Shown: one piece after another, positions 50,891 to 62,851 of the stretch | Layout of the letters: every line of letters begins with the position of its first letter | Numbering within the stretch: position 1 is the stretch's first letter | DNA from: Batillaria attramentaria | Taxonomy: Eukaryota > Mollusca > Gastropoda > Batillariidae | DNA length: 64,000 nt | Direction of reading: 5' to 3' | Assembly: GCA_018292915.2 (NCBI GenBank) | Contig: JACVVK020000061.1 | Location: forward strand, 872,501-936,500 | Program-made: the position numbers and the translations under genes | Notes under the pieces: model-generated | Seen by the model: only the letters and a program-made list of their open reading frames with translations | Told to the model about the DNA's origin: nothing | Databases searched by the model: none

Positions 50891-53800
50891 CTTACTTACT
50901 TAGGCCCTTGGCTCCAAGTGGAGCATAGGCCATCGACAACCCTTCGCCATCGCACTCTGTTCTGGGCTACTCTTGCCACTCCAGTCCAGTTGGTCCCCTG
51001 CTTGCATAGCTCTGCCTCAGTGTCCCGCCTCCAGCTGTTGCGAGGCCGGCCTCTCTTCCTTTTCCCCTGTGGGTTCCATGTCAGGGCTTGGCGTGTGGTG
51101 CTGGATGCTGGCTTCCTGAGGGTGTGTCCAATCCAGCCCCACTTCCTCCGCAGGATCTGCTTGGCCACTGGTTCCTGCCCCGCTCGCTCCCACAGCTCTT
51201 CATTCCGGATCTTCTCTGGCCATCGGATGTTGAAGATGCGCCTCAGACAGGTGTTGAGAAATGTCTGGATCTTCTGCTGCATCGTCTTCGTTGTCCTCCA
51301 TGTTTCGCATCCGTAGAGCAGAACTGACTTCACGTTGGAGTTGAAGATGCGAAGTTTGGTTCTTATGCTGACAACTTTGGATGCCCAGACGTTCTTCAGC
51401 ATGACCATTGCTGCCCTTGCCTTGCCGATTCTGGCTGTGACGTCTCGGTCTGTGCCTCCCTGTCCATCAACCACACTCCCCAGGTAGACAAAAGACTCCA
51501 CCTCCCTGATGGGCTCTCCACCGACTGTGACTGGTGTGTTGGCAGTGGTGTTGATCTTCATCAGCTCGGTTTTCTTCCTGTTGATCTTGAGCCCTGTTCC
51601 GGCTGATGTGGCTTCCAGGCACGTAGTCTTGTCCTGCATCTGGCTGTGGCTGTGAGACAGGAGCGCCAGGTCGTCCGCGAAGTCGAGGTCATCCAGCTGC
51701 GTCCAGAGTGTCCACTGTATCCCGTTTTTCCTGCCTGCTGTAGTGGTCTTCATGATCCAGTCGATGACCAGGAGGAAGAGAAACGGGGACAACAGGCATC
51801 CCTGGCGGACTCCGGTCTTCACCTCGAAGCTTTCTGACAACTGGCCGGCATGGGCAATCCTGCAGCTCATGTCTTGGTAGGTGCACTGGATCAGGGAGAT
51901 GATCTTCCCGGGAACTCCATAGTGCCTTAGCAGCTTCCACAGCGCCTCTCTGTCTACACTGTCGAAGGCCTTCTCATAGTCTATGAAGTTGATGTAGAGG
52001 GGGGAGTTCCACTCCAGTGACTGCTCCACAATGATGCGTAGGCTGGCAATCTGGTCAGCGCAGGACCTGTTCCTGCGAAAGCCTGCCTGCTGGTCTCGGA
52101 GCATGGGGTCGACTGCCTTTCTCATCCTCTCCAGTAGAATTCTGTTGAGAACCTTGCCTGGCACTGACAGGAGCATGATCCCTCGGTAGTTGCTGCAGTC
52201 CCTGAGGTCCCCTTTCTTTGGCAGCTTGATGACGATCCCTTCTTTCCACTGGGCTGGCACCTCTTCCTTCTCCCAGATCTTGCTGAACAGGCTGTGCAGC
52301 ATGTTGACGGCTGTCTCTGTGTCTGCTTTAATGGCTTCTGCTGGTATCTCGTCCGGCCCTGCAGCTTTCCCATTTCTCAGTGTCATGATGGCTTTCCTGA
52401 TCTCCGCCTTAGAGGGCTTGTCGCAGTTGATGGGTAGTTCTGTCTCAGCTGGTGGGATGTCTGGTGGTGTTTCAGGGATGGTGCGATTTAACAGCTCCCT
52501 GAAGTGTTCTGCCCATCGCTTCAGCTGTTCCTCAGTTGTTGTCAGTGGGTGCCCGTTCTTGTCCTTCACTGGTTTGTCTGTCTGCTGAAATTTGCCCGCG
52601 AGCTTCTTGGTCACCTGGTACAGGTCTTTTAGATTCCCTTGTCGGGCTGCTTCCTCTGCTTGACTGGCCAGGTTGTCGATGTAGTCCCTCTTGTCCTTCC
52701 TGGTGCTCCTCTTCACTTCTCTGTCAGCTGCTGTGTATTCCTCTTGTGCCTTTGCCTTAGCTCTTCTTGTTCGGCTCGTGTTCAGTGCAGTTTTCTTCTC
52801 TTTCCTAACTTCCAGCTTCTGGATGGTATCAGCAGAGATCCATTCCTTATGTTGGGTCTTTCTCTTGCCAAGGACCTCTTCGCATGTGTCGTGCCAGAGT
52901 TTCTTGCTGTGTTCCCACTGTGTCTCGATGTCCATTTCACTGTCTTCTATCAGGTCTTGCAGTGGCTGGAACCTGTTGGAAAGGCTGATCCGGAATGCTG
53001 CTTGTGTGTCTGTGTTCCTGAGAAGTCCAACGTTGTACCTGGTCCGTGTGCTGTTGGCGTTGGTGTGCCTCTTAAGCCGAAGTCTCAATGTTGTTGCAAG
53101 AAGGTGGTGGTCTGATGATACATCGGCACCCCTCATCACGCGCACATCCCGCCACGATCTCCTGAACTTCCGGCTGATGCAGATGTGATCAATCTGGTTC
53201 TCCGTGACATGGTCCGGCGATCTCCATGTGGCCTTGTGGATGCGCTTGTGTGGGAAGATGCTGCCTCCTATCACTAGCTGGTTCAGGGCACAAAAGTCTG
53301 CAAAGCGCTCGCCATTTTCGTTCATCTGTCCCAGTCCGTGTGTTCCCATGGTGTCCTCATAGCCTGTGTTGTCTGATCCAATCTTGGCGTTGAAGTCTCC
53401 CATCAGTATGGTCATGTCCTTGGCTCCTCCTCTATCTATCACTGTCTGCAGTTGTTGGTAGAAGTCATCTTTTTTCTCCTCTTCCGCATCATTGGTGGGA
53501 GCGTAGCACTGGATGATGTTCAGCTTGATGTCTTTTTTCTTGGTGATGAATTTGGCTGTGATGATGCGGGAGTTGACAGGTTCCCAGCCGATGAGTGCCC
53601 GCTGTGCCTCCGGTGCCAGCATCAGGGCCACGCCCTCAGTGTGGGGGGCTCCATCCTCTGTGTGTCCAGAGTACAGCAATTGCTCTCCCGATGAAAATCT
53701 CAGCTGTCCTGTCTGTAGCCACCTTGTCTCACTCAGTCCCAGTACTCCTATCTTGTAGTTCTTCATCTCTCTTGCTACTTGTATGGTCCTTCCTACTTCA

Positions 53801-54181
53801 TACATTGTCCTGATGTTCCATGTGGCTACTCTCGTCGTTGTCCTGGGTGTTAGAAGGGGGGTCGGCCTTGCAGCTTCCTTTCGGCTTTCACTGCAATGCG
53901 TCATAGGTCTCCGGGATGGAGACCCTTCCTCGCCCAGGTGAATGTCTCGGTTTGTTGCTGTCGATGCTTCAGTAACTTAGTGTTTTTTACAGGTAGGGCT
54001 GTTAACCCTACGCAAACCCGTTTAACCTCTTGGAGAGGTGGTCCACATTCGTCTGACCTCTACCCTTCGACCTGTCCAGCTTGGGTGACCCTGCCAGGAG
54101 CATGTGCTCCTGCTGGCATAGTTCTCTGGGTCATTGAGGTACACAAGCCACTACCCCACGACAAGGGTTGGACCATGTAGG
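50891..54181 (-). mobile_element. Full-length RTE-like non-LTR retrotransposon, copy 2
   Basis: It has the same 3.29-kb structure as copy 1, in the opposite orientation. A perfect 13-bp target-site duplication (gaaaggtgccata, 50878-50890 and 54182-54194) proves an independent insertion. The (TAAG)n tail is at its left edge. It lies between the acidic gene and the SelL segmental copy. Confidence 0.93.
50896..53904 (-). CDS. LINE polyprotein, copy 2: endonuclease plus reverse transcriptase, 1002 aa, intact
   Basis: Same length, same start and stop and the same motif order as the copy at 24982-27990: ATWNIRTM, GDFNAKIG, SSDHHLL, YRGIMLL, FADDLALLS and GKRKRGRPR. All catalytic motifs are kept. 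Only a handful of substitutions separate the two proteins, among them LLNRTIPE for LLNRPIPE and RMRKAVD for RMRGAVD. Two intact copies this alike within 30 kb imply that the family has been active recently. Whether either copy is transcribed cannot be told from the sequence. Confidence 0.95.
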   Translation of the reverse strand: MTHCSESRKEAARPTPLLTPRTTTRVATWNIRTMYEVGRTIQVAREMKNYKIGVLGLSETRWLQTGQLRFSSGEQLLYSGHTEDGAPHTEGVALMLAPEAQRALIGWEPVNSRIITAKFITKKKDIKLNIIQCYAPTNDAEEEKKDDFYQQLQTVIDRGGAKDMTILMGDFNAKIGSDNTGYEDTMGTHGLGQMNENGERFADFCALNQLVIGGSIFPHKRIHKATWRSPDHVTENQIDHICISRKFRRSWRDVRVMRGADVSSDHHLLATTLRLRLKRHTNANSTRTRYNVGLLRNTDTQAAFRISLSNRFQPLQDLIEDSEMDIETQWEHSKKLWHDTCEEVLGKRKTQHKEWISADTIQKLEVRKEKKTALNTSRTRRAKAKAQEEYTAADREVKRSTRKDKRDYIDNLASQAEEAARQGNLKDLYQVTKKLAGKFQQTDKPVKDKNGHPLTTTEEQLKRWAEHFRELLNRTIPETPPDIPPAETELPINCDKPSKAEIRKAIMTLRNGKAAGPDEIPAEAIKADTETAVNMLHSLFSKIWEKEEVPAQWKEGIVIKLPKKGDLRDCSNYRGIMLLSVPGKVLNRILLERMRKAVDPMLRDQQAGFRRNRSCADQIASLRIIVEQSLEWNSPLYINFIDYEKAFDSVDREALWKLLRHYGVPGKIISLIQCTYQDMSCRIAHAGQLSESFEVKTGVRQGCLLSPFLFLLVIDWIMKTTTAGRKNGIQWTLWTQLDDLDFADDLALLSHSHSQMQDKTTCLEATSAGTGLKINRKKTELMKINTTANTPVTVGGEPIREVESFVYLGSVVDGQGGTDRDVTARIGKARAAMVMLKNVWASKVVSIRTKLRIFNSNVKSVLLYGCETWRTTKTMQQKIQTFLNTCLRRIFNIRWPEKIRNEELWERAGQEPVAKQILRRKWGWIGHTLRKPASSTTRQALTWNPQGKRKRGRPRNSWRRDTEAELCKQGTNWTGVARVAQNRVRWRRVVDGLCSTWSQGPK

Positions 54182-54471
54182 GAAAGGTGCCATAGCACCA
54201 CAACAATTAACGTCACTACCAGTTGTGCCCAGGCAGCCAACGTGGCATGCAAGCGCTTTCCTCTGAACTCAATGAGCTTGGCATTTGATACAAAAGTGGA
54301 AGTGAGTGACAACATGAAAAACTTTCCACTTTGCTTTTCATTTCACCTTCTTTTTTCTTTTCTTTTTTTCTATAGCCTCGGGCCGGTGCTTGCATTTCTA
54401 ACTGTAGTGGATGGGGCTGACGTGGGGTCTATATATAACGGCCACCATGCGCTAAACATGCATACAAAGCA

Positions 54472-54681
54472 TGCAAAGCACAAATGAACTTTGTAAAAAC
54501 AAACATACTTACCACGTCTCCACGCAAAATTTCTCAAAAACACTATCAAAGATTACATTTGTTTCTCTTTTGGGAGAATAGCATCGACTTTCTGTCCTGA
54601 GGAGTCAAAAATTTCTATTCCATCCAGTGTCATTGCGTTCGCCATGTTGTTTACCTTGGTCACTTTTCTTCAGGAGTACGG
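54472..54681 (-). pseudogene. Decayed copy of SelL exon 1
   Basis: On the minus strand the copy keeps MANAMTLDGIEIFDSSGQKV and the GTAAGT donor. It has lost six bases in frame after that block. It gained a stop (TAT to TAA) at the codon of Tyr33. One base is lost at the first UGA region, where the Sec codon is replaced by TGG. No other SelL exon accompanies it. Confidence 0.85.
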
Positions 54682-56312
54682 TCTTCTTCTTCTTCTTCCT
54701 GCTCACAATCAATTGGTTGATTATTCTAGCAGGTTGGGGGTCTGCGCAATAAGAAAACAGGGGGGGGGGGGAGATGGGTAGGGTGTAATTACTGAACTAG
54801 TGCTGGCCGTTACTACCTCTACGGGTAGACTGTTCCAGTCCCGGATGGTCTTGGGAAAGAACGAGGACTGGCGGTAGATGGTGCGGCATTGTATTTGTTT
54901 GAACTGCAGGTGACGTCCACTTCTCTGCCTCTGTGGCGCTGGGATGAGCTTGGTTTTGTCCACGCAGACCTTGTCGTGCACAATCTTGTATAGCATGGTC
55001 AGTCTTGCTGTTTGACGGCGTTGTTGTTGAGTGGGCCATTTTAGCCTGTCCAGCATTTCCCTCACACTCGAGGTGTTGTGGTACCTATTTACTACGAATC
55101 GGGCTGCCCGACGTTGTACGGCTTCCAGTTTGTCCATGTTCTGCTTAGAGTGTGGGTCCCATACCGTGCATGCATACTCCAAGATCGGACGCACCAAGGA
55201 TTTGTATGCCGTCTCCTTAAGTTTAGTGGCGCTCACTTTTAAGTTGCGTCTTAGGAAGCCCGGCGTCTTACTTGCCTTAGCACAAATGCTGTCTATATGG
55301 ATGTCCCAGCCCAGGTCGTGCTGGATTGTTACTCCTAGATACTTAGTTGAAGACACAGTTTGAAGTGTCAGTTTGACCATGAAGACAGTAGGTGCTGTCG
55401 AAGGGGGATCTCTTACGCGTAACCGGAAGTGTTGAGCACTTTCCTGGGTGAAATGACATGTCCCAGCTGTGCTCCCACTGCTCGAGGCGGTGCAGGTCTT
55501 CCTGTAGCTGAGCCTTGTCCTGTAACGATGTCCTGATCATGTAGACTGCTGTGTCGTCAGCGAAAAGTCTGGTGCACGCAGTGAGTTGTTCCGGAAGGTC
55601 GTTTATGTAGACTAGAAAGGGCGACGGTCCGAGGACCGAGCCCTGAGGGACTCCCGATCGCACACTGATGTACTCGGAGGATTTGCCGTCAACGACTACC
55701 GCCTGCCGCCTGCCACTGAGGAAGCTTTCAATCCACTTGTTGGCCTGTCCTCTGACTCCATAGTGATGTAGTTTATGTAGTAGGAGGCTGTGGTTTACCT
55801 TGTCGAACGCTTTTGCAAAATCTGAGACTATGACATCCGTTTGCTAGCCGTGTTCGAAAGACTCAGTGAGCTCTTCACTGAGCAAATTCGAGAAGCTGCG
55901 TCCCACACGATCTCTTGCTGCGGAAACCATGCTGTCTTGGGCATAGTAAGTTGGACTCCTCCAGATGTTTCATTAGCGCACTCACTATTATGTGTTCAAG
56001 AACTTTCCCAGGTACGCTGGTGAGTGACACTGGGCGGTAGTTAGATGGATCATAATGTTTTCCCTTCTTAAAGATAGGAATGACGTTGGCATCCCTCCAG
56101 TCGGAAGGTATGTAACCTGTAGAGAGCGAAGTCTGGTAGATGTACGTGAGTACAGGGGCTAGTTCTGTTGCCAGCTCCTTCAGCACACGTGGGCTGATAT
56201 TAACAGGGCCGCAGGCTTTATGTGGATTCAAGGACTGCAAGAGTTTCTTCACGCCGTCTTGGGTGATGATTATGTCTGGCAATTCCCGATGTTCCTTCTC
56301 GCCCATAGGGCA

Positions 56313-56638
56313 GGGAAGTCGGTGGCTCAACGGTTTGAGCGTTGGACTCGAGATCGAAAGGTTCCGGGTTCGAATCCCGACAGGGCCAAAATTTGTACAG
56401 GCCTTTTTCACGTTGCCCCGCTTCCACCGACTGTAAACTGGATCTGTTTGTGTAACGTGTCCAATACAGTCAAGGATACATAAACCGTGGCCGACCTGGC
56501 AGTCTGACTGGATTGAATAAGTGTTCAGCTGGACTGTACAGTTAGGGTAGCTATCCCCATCCCCCATAACCTGCCCCCCCCCCCCCCAGGGCCGTCTGCA
56601 ATCACCTCGTTGTGGCGTGGACGATAAACCGCAGCTAA
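56313..56638 (+). mobile_element. tRNA-derived SINE (type B) nested in the LINE
   Basis: An 11-bp duplication, cccatagggca (56302-56312 and 56639-56649), flanks it. The head carries a tRNA-like A box (ggctcaacggtttgagcg) and B box (gggttcgaatccc). The body is unrelated to the other SINEs beyond a ccaaaatttgtac linker. Confidence 0.85.
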
Positions 56639-56992
56639 CCCATAGGGCATTTCTGATGGAATTCCTGTTGCGTGTAGGTTTTACCTTCACTGAAGACTGT
56701 CGGTTAAGAACCTCAGCCTGAGCCGTCGGGTCCGTCCGTTATGAGTTGGCCGTTGACCTTCAGGGGTGATCCACCTACTTTAGCCGTTCTCTGATGCTTG
56801 ATAAGAGACCAGAAACGCTGAAGATCCCGAATCTTCGTCGGTCAGCGTCCCGTTTAGGTGGGTCCAGTAGGCGCGCCGCAGCTTTCTCTGAACCTCCCGG
56901 CGAAGGCTGTGGCACCGCTCCCTCAGCGTATCTGTGCCGAGTTTCTTCATCTTCCTGTAGGCTCGGTCTCTTCGTCTGATCAGCTTCTCCAG

Positions 56993-57164
56993 GGGAGCCG
57001 GGGTGGTCGAATGGTAGAGCGTTGGACTTCTAATGCTCGGGTCGTGAGTTCGATCCCGGCTGGGGCCAAATATTTCTGCTGCCGGGCTTTTTCATCGTTG
57101 CCCCGTCTTTGATATCACCCGTATGTGGTGGAAAAGGACGTTAAACCCCCAAACACCCACCCAC
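56993..57164 (+). mobile_element. tRNA-derived SINE (type A) nested in the LINE
   Basis: A 13-bp duplication, tcagcttctccag (56980-56992 and 57165-57177), flanks it. The head has gtcgaatggtagagcg and ggtcgtgagttcgatcccgg. The tail ends gacgttaaacccccaaacac then cccaccca. Confidence 0.9.
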
Positions 57165-57423
57165 TCAGCTTCTCCAGCTCTTGGGTGATCCAGGGTTTAC
57201 TGGTCTTAGTGCGGGCTGTTTTGTGGGGGGATATGTTTCTTCACTGCTTCGGTGATCGCCGCCTTGAATTTAGCCCATAGCTCGTCCGTTGGGAGATGGT
57301 CCTTTTCCGCCTGTATCTCTGTGTGCAGTTTATTCAACTCCTGCCGCATACCGTCCCAGTCCGCTTTGTTGTACAGTGGGATTTGTCGTGGTGTCTGTTT
57401 CATCTTGTGTGTATGGGCGCTGA

Positions 57424-58270
57424 ACAAGTGCGCTGGATGGCTTACTCAGTTCTCCCCGTTTTGACTGCGTGGGTGTGCTTGTGTTTTGAGGTTCAACGCT
57501 TATGTCATATCAAATACACAGTCATCACAGCATACACAAAACCCAGCAGCAAACAAGCTGGGCTGAGTCATTACTGCCTGCACATTGCAGTCGGAAACCT
57601 GTTTTGCAGGTTTCATTATGACCTCAGTTGCAGTTTTCTGTCTGTTTTTGGCCTGCTAGATAATACATCAGAAAAACTTTCATGCATTTCCTTTGTCTTA
57701 AACATCGTGTTGCTGCCAGTAAATAAGTGTTGTTTTTCCTCCTGGAGGGTGAAGTGCCAACACCCATGTAACTCAGCTGAGCCATGGAACTGTTCTGTGT
57801 TTATGTTCATCATTGTGTCATTATGAGGAGAGTCTTTTCTCTCAGCCGACCAGGTGTGTAATTAATAATAATAATAATAATATTGTATAGGCGCTTTACC
57901 CAATTTCGTGAATCGGCTCAAAGCGCCACGAACTGAACCCAACACGCACGCTCACGTGAATCACACGCCCCCATTCTCTCACACACTGGACATAAACACT
58001 TTACAGTCACGTGGTGCGAAGGGTCAGCTCAGCTATTTAACTTGAATTTCGGAATTGAGAATTGCATTTATTTTTCAAATCTGGTGGGCTGAACATTTCC
58101 AAAGCAGAGGGGGAGGAAGCCGGAGTACCCGGAGAGAACCCCCGACGATCGGCCCGAATGAACGGTGCCACATATGCGGAGAAGGAAAAATTCTTTGCCC
58201 CGAGTGGGACTCGAACCCCCGACCTCTCGCTTTGGTGACAAGTCTCTTAACCACTAGACCACCGACCGCC

Positions 58271-58317
<47 letters not shown>

Positions 58318-58590
58318 AAAAACCCACACACAAAAATGTTCAGACAAATAAACATTTTCATTTGGACGGAATGTCACCAGAGATTTCAACCATTAAAAAA
58401 ATCCATATCATAAGAAACTGGCAAAAATCCAAGAACATAGTTTTCAGTATAACCTGTGGAGGAAATGAATTCCTTCGTGTATACAGTGAGTATGATGTAC
58501 AATGTATTGTACATGTAACGTGTTGCCAATGTACGGCAGAGTTCAGATGGTCACAAACACAGTGGAAAGACATAAATTTCTGTTTTTTTC
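57424..58590 (+). repeat. Segmental duplication, copy 2, right part
   Basis: It matches 43621-44845 closely, including the type C SINE and the CA run at 58273-58314, and ends near the shared gtcacaaacacagtggaaag. It lies about 500 bases from the 3' end of IFT46. Confidence 0.88.
57863..58272 (-). mobile_element. tRNA-derived SINE (type C) in segmental copy 2
   Basis: Duplicate of the insertion at 44091-44499, with the same 5' and 3' flanks and a few substitutions. Confidence 0.88.
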
Positions 58591-59084
58591 TGTAATAAAT
58601 TCTGTAATAAATTAGTTTTTTTGCTTAAAAAGAAATTTATGATAACATCACCCAAAACACAGGCATCCTGTCTACTGTTACTGGTACTTCACTTTAAGAA
58701 AACTTCTGCATCATAATCCCATTCTTTGCCTGCCTTGTGGCTTGCGCGGCGTTAAGCCCTAAATAACTCACTCACCCTTTGCCTGCCTTCTCCTTCCCTT
58801 AGGTTGAATACAGTCACTGTGACTCTGTGTGTGTGTGTGTGCGTGCGTGTGTGCGTGCGAGCCAGAAGAAAATTTTCTGCCATCGACAGACAATAAAGTT
58901 ATATTGAATTGAATTGAATTAATACATACTGCACAAAACATGAAAAACTCGGGTCAATAAACCCCTTTTTTTCTTCCCTCCCTCCCTCCCACCTTAACCC
59001 CCTATCCCCACCCCCTCCTCCTAGTTTTCGCTGAAAACATTAAGACAGTATATTCCAATTTCCTGAAGAAACACGAGTGCTGTA

Positions 59085-61349
59085 TCACAGTAGAAGAGAG
59101 TCCCCTGGTCCCCCACTGCCGTCCTTCAGAGTGTTGTCCAGCTGATTGTTGGCCGCGAGGGACTGGAAATGCTGCAACACATCACAGTAAAGATGGTCAG
59201 TATACTTGCACTCCAGTGAAAGGTATATCAGAAACAGCATGAGTGAAACTACACTGCCACATGTGCTGAAAAAAGTAGTGTTGTTTATCACAAGTGCCCG
59301 TGCATCCATATTTTTAACACTCAATGCTCGAAATTTATTTGGAGGGGGGGATTCTACATGGACAGTGAACATATAGTCGCTCTTCACTGGGGGGATGCTC
59401 AAACATTTTTGAAAATGCTAATGCAGCTTTTTATTTTTTTAAGCAAAAAAAGCATAGGATTTTTGCACTTGTAACGTGTATGTGACGTCTATTTCATACA
59501 TGTGTATGTAATGTGACGTCTATTTCATACATGTGTATGTAATGTGTAATGTATTTTTCATTTGTATCTCATGTGTATGTATTGCCACTATACTAGCTAT
59601 TGTGAGGCGCCCAGAGCTCCAGCAGGAGGTTGGGCGCCAGACAAATCCTCATTATTATTATTACTTACGATTTTCTTCCCACTGAAGATTTTGCTCGGCA
59701 GAAAAGTGATGAGACAAACTGCTGAGACATGCTAATCCACTGAACGTGTACCATACACCACACGAGTGTTTACACAGTGTTCAAAGGTCACAATTATTCT
59801 AGCGTTCGAAGAAAGGACCTACCTGTGAGTTCTTGAACTCTGAGTACAGGGTGAAGAGAACATGCAAGGCCTGGATCTTCTCATTGTGGTGGGAAGAGTT
59901 CTTGTACACGGGGATGTCCAGCACCGCTAGAAAAAAAAGACAGAAAGACAGATGCGGACACTGCAAGGGGGAACAGCAAAAAAACCCTTCCATATCCACT
60001 AAATATTTACATTAACCCTGGCAGCGCTGACCCTAGAATATTCCGGACTACCTCTATGGCTTTCACAGCAGAAAACAAATTAATTCAGCAAGACAAGGGT
60101 TAAAGTCATCTAACATAAACAAAAATAAAAATAAACTTTTCACCGGCCCCCGTAGTGTAGTGGTTAGCACTTCGGACCATGGACCGGGAGACCCGGGTTC
60201 GAGTCCCAGCCGAGGCAAGCGGGATTTTTCCTACCTAGGTCGGCTCTACCCAGAGCGGGTGTGCTATGGGCCCAGTGGGGAGGCTGTTGCCACACAGCCG
60301 AGATTCACCCACTTCACGGGTGCGACTTTGGGGGTGCTTCCCTTAGTATGACACGTCTTATGATGTGGATGATTACACGGCCAGCACCGTAGGTGCTGTA
60401 GTTCCCGGGCCTGGTTAATGCTGGGATATTTATGACAGGAAGCGTGGAATGCGGCCCTGTCCCGCAGTCCCAAACCACACGGACCTCCATAGCATTATCT
60501 TACCATCATCCTCATCTCCATCATCATGCATAATAAAAATTGCCCTAACTTCCGAGCCCTCCATGGATTCCACCCATTACCAGGAAGGAACACCACTGGA
60601 GACGGCAAAGAGTTGTGGCAGCAAAAAAATAAAATAAAATAAAATAAAATAAACTTTTCCAAATGTGTGGTGTCCCAATATAATTCTGAACACAAGGGAA
60701 AACTTTGTATGCAGCTTTTCAAAGTGCAAATTACAGACCAACATCTGCAATATGGCACGACACTTTTCTCTGGATTTTTTTTGTTCTTATGCAGATTTTT
60801 CATAGAAGGAGGGTAAAGAGACTCACAACAAATGATTTCTGTGAACTGCCCAAGGTCACAGTCCAGATCAGCAGTAGGAAGTGAAACCTGCAAACAAATA
60901 AAATGCCAAATGAGAATATTTTGTTTCCATAGCATGAAGATATTCCCAAACATTCAGACCAGTGTCATACAAGAAACCCCTTTCTCTCCTCAAACACTCT
61001 TCTTGATCCAGACAGGAACAACCAAAACCAGTACTGAAGATTTGGCAAAGAGAGACTACTCATACAAGGAAGCCTGTTCATATGTATTTTCATAACCAAG
61101 CAAAAGTACTGGTAGATTCACATAGTGTGAATTATCCAAGACATGAAAAGAGTTATGCTTGACTGCCAGCACCACAAACTTACCTCCTTCAGCAGTTCCT
61201 CAAACTCTGGAGGCCATTCCTGCATGAGCGTGTCGATGTCTGGCATGTTCCTGTAAATTATACATATATTTTGAACAAAGACAGGTTTTTGCAAACAGTG
61301 TGAACATATATGTATGTAAGATAGCTACATGTACTGGGTATTTCCCATG

Positions 61350-61380
<31 letters not shown>

Positions 61381-61935
61381 CAACAAAAAAAAAACCAAAA
61401 AAAAAAACAACTACTGCAGATGTTATAACACAAAAAAGCATGTTACATGTGACAGACATAACACATTCACTCCTAAATGTTCCACTAATTAGGCTAGGTA
61501 CAACAAAACGAATACAGAAACTGTATTGTAACCCCCCCCCCCCCCCCCCCCATCCAGCTGTAAAGACACTGTAGGCCTGGTGAAATAAATACTCTGTTTC
61601 CGCACCTTAAATACCAGACATCTGGCTTACTTAGTAAATGCAGTAGTCGTAGCCTAGCAGGGACAAGATGTAAGAGAGGTCTGCATGCAATAAATACTCT
61701 GTTTCCTCACCTTGAGTAGTGGACATTTGGAGGAGGTTTGGAGCGATGCAGCTCACGGATACTCTCAATCCAGTTCTCAATGGCTCGTGGGTTCTTCTCT
61801 GCATTTTCCAAACTCTTCACAACCTGTGAAGTATAGAAACATTATGAGCAGGAACTGTCCGCAGGAAAGCTAGGCAGCGCACACTAAAGTCCAAAATTTC
61901 AAACTGAATGTATCATTACATTGGTAAGTAAATTA

Positions 61936-62008
<73 letters not shown>

Positions 62009-62763
62009 CCAGAAGAAAATTTTCTGCCATCGACAGACAATAAAGTTATATTGAATTGAATTGAATTGAATTGAATTGAAATTGAAGAAAATCGATTAGC
62101 CTACATTTCTTATCAGAAGACTATCTAATTTACTGGCCAAGTTAAACAAGTGGGAAAGAGGAGTCAAGGAAATAACTTTTTACAAGTTCATTCTCTCCAT
62201 AACTCTCTCCATACACTCCGTCACGTTCCCTCCGGTCTTCATCCGATACCCTGATATTCAGAATCCCACGCACTAAACTTTCTTCTGTTGGCTCTCGAGC
62301 CTTCTCCTACGCTGGTCCAAAAGCTTGGAATTCTCTGCCTCTTTCGCTCCGCCAGTCAACCTCCCTCGAAACCTTCAAAACAAATCTAAAAACCTACCTG
62401 TTTTCATCTCAAAGCTCCGTCTAACCTCCCTCCGTCTTTCTCCATCTCCTTATTAAGTACCATACATGCAGTTGCCCTGGCCCTGAACCTTCAGGTCTAT
62501 CTGTCTCTTTACCTGTACTCTAAGCGCTTCGAACTACCTTCCATGTAGATTAAGCGCTATATAAATAAATTATTATTATTACAACTGAATTGTGCACACC
62601 AAGACAGGTGGTACACTGTAGCTGGAATGCAGCATGAAACTTCAAGTGCTCATGCAGGTAGTGTACTGTATTTGTAGTACATGTCAATGTACATGTACTA
62701 GTTCTAAGGAAATAATTGTTCCATTTTATAAACTGGAAGTCTGTCTTGTTTGAACACATATTT

Positions 62764-62851
<88 letters not shown>

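Larger units (their letters stand above)
54682..57423 (-). mobile_element. 5'-truncated CR1/Jockey-type LINE, decayed, with two nested SINEs
   Basis: Fragments of one reverse transcriptase ORF lie in order on the minus strand: PLYNKADWDGMRQELN (57.4 kb), NYRPVSLTSVPGKVLEHII and RQHGFRSKRSCGTQLLEF (about 56.0 kb), GVPQGSVLGPSPFLVYINDL with FADDTAVYMI (55.6 kb), then STKYLGVTIQHDLGWDIHID and RPILEYACTVWDPHS (55.2 kb). Frameshifts separate them. The endonuclease is missing. The 3' end at 54682 has a (GAA)n-type tail. It interrupts the SelL segmental copy. Confidence 0.85.

Noticed and set aside
52190..53188. Plus-strand open frames across the LINE at 50.9-54.2 kb, and the mirror set at 25.1-28.0 kb
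   Set aside because: They are antisense shadows of the reverse transcriptase ORF.
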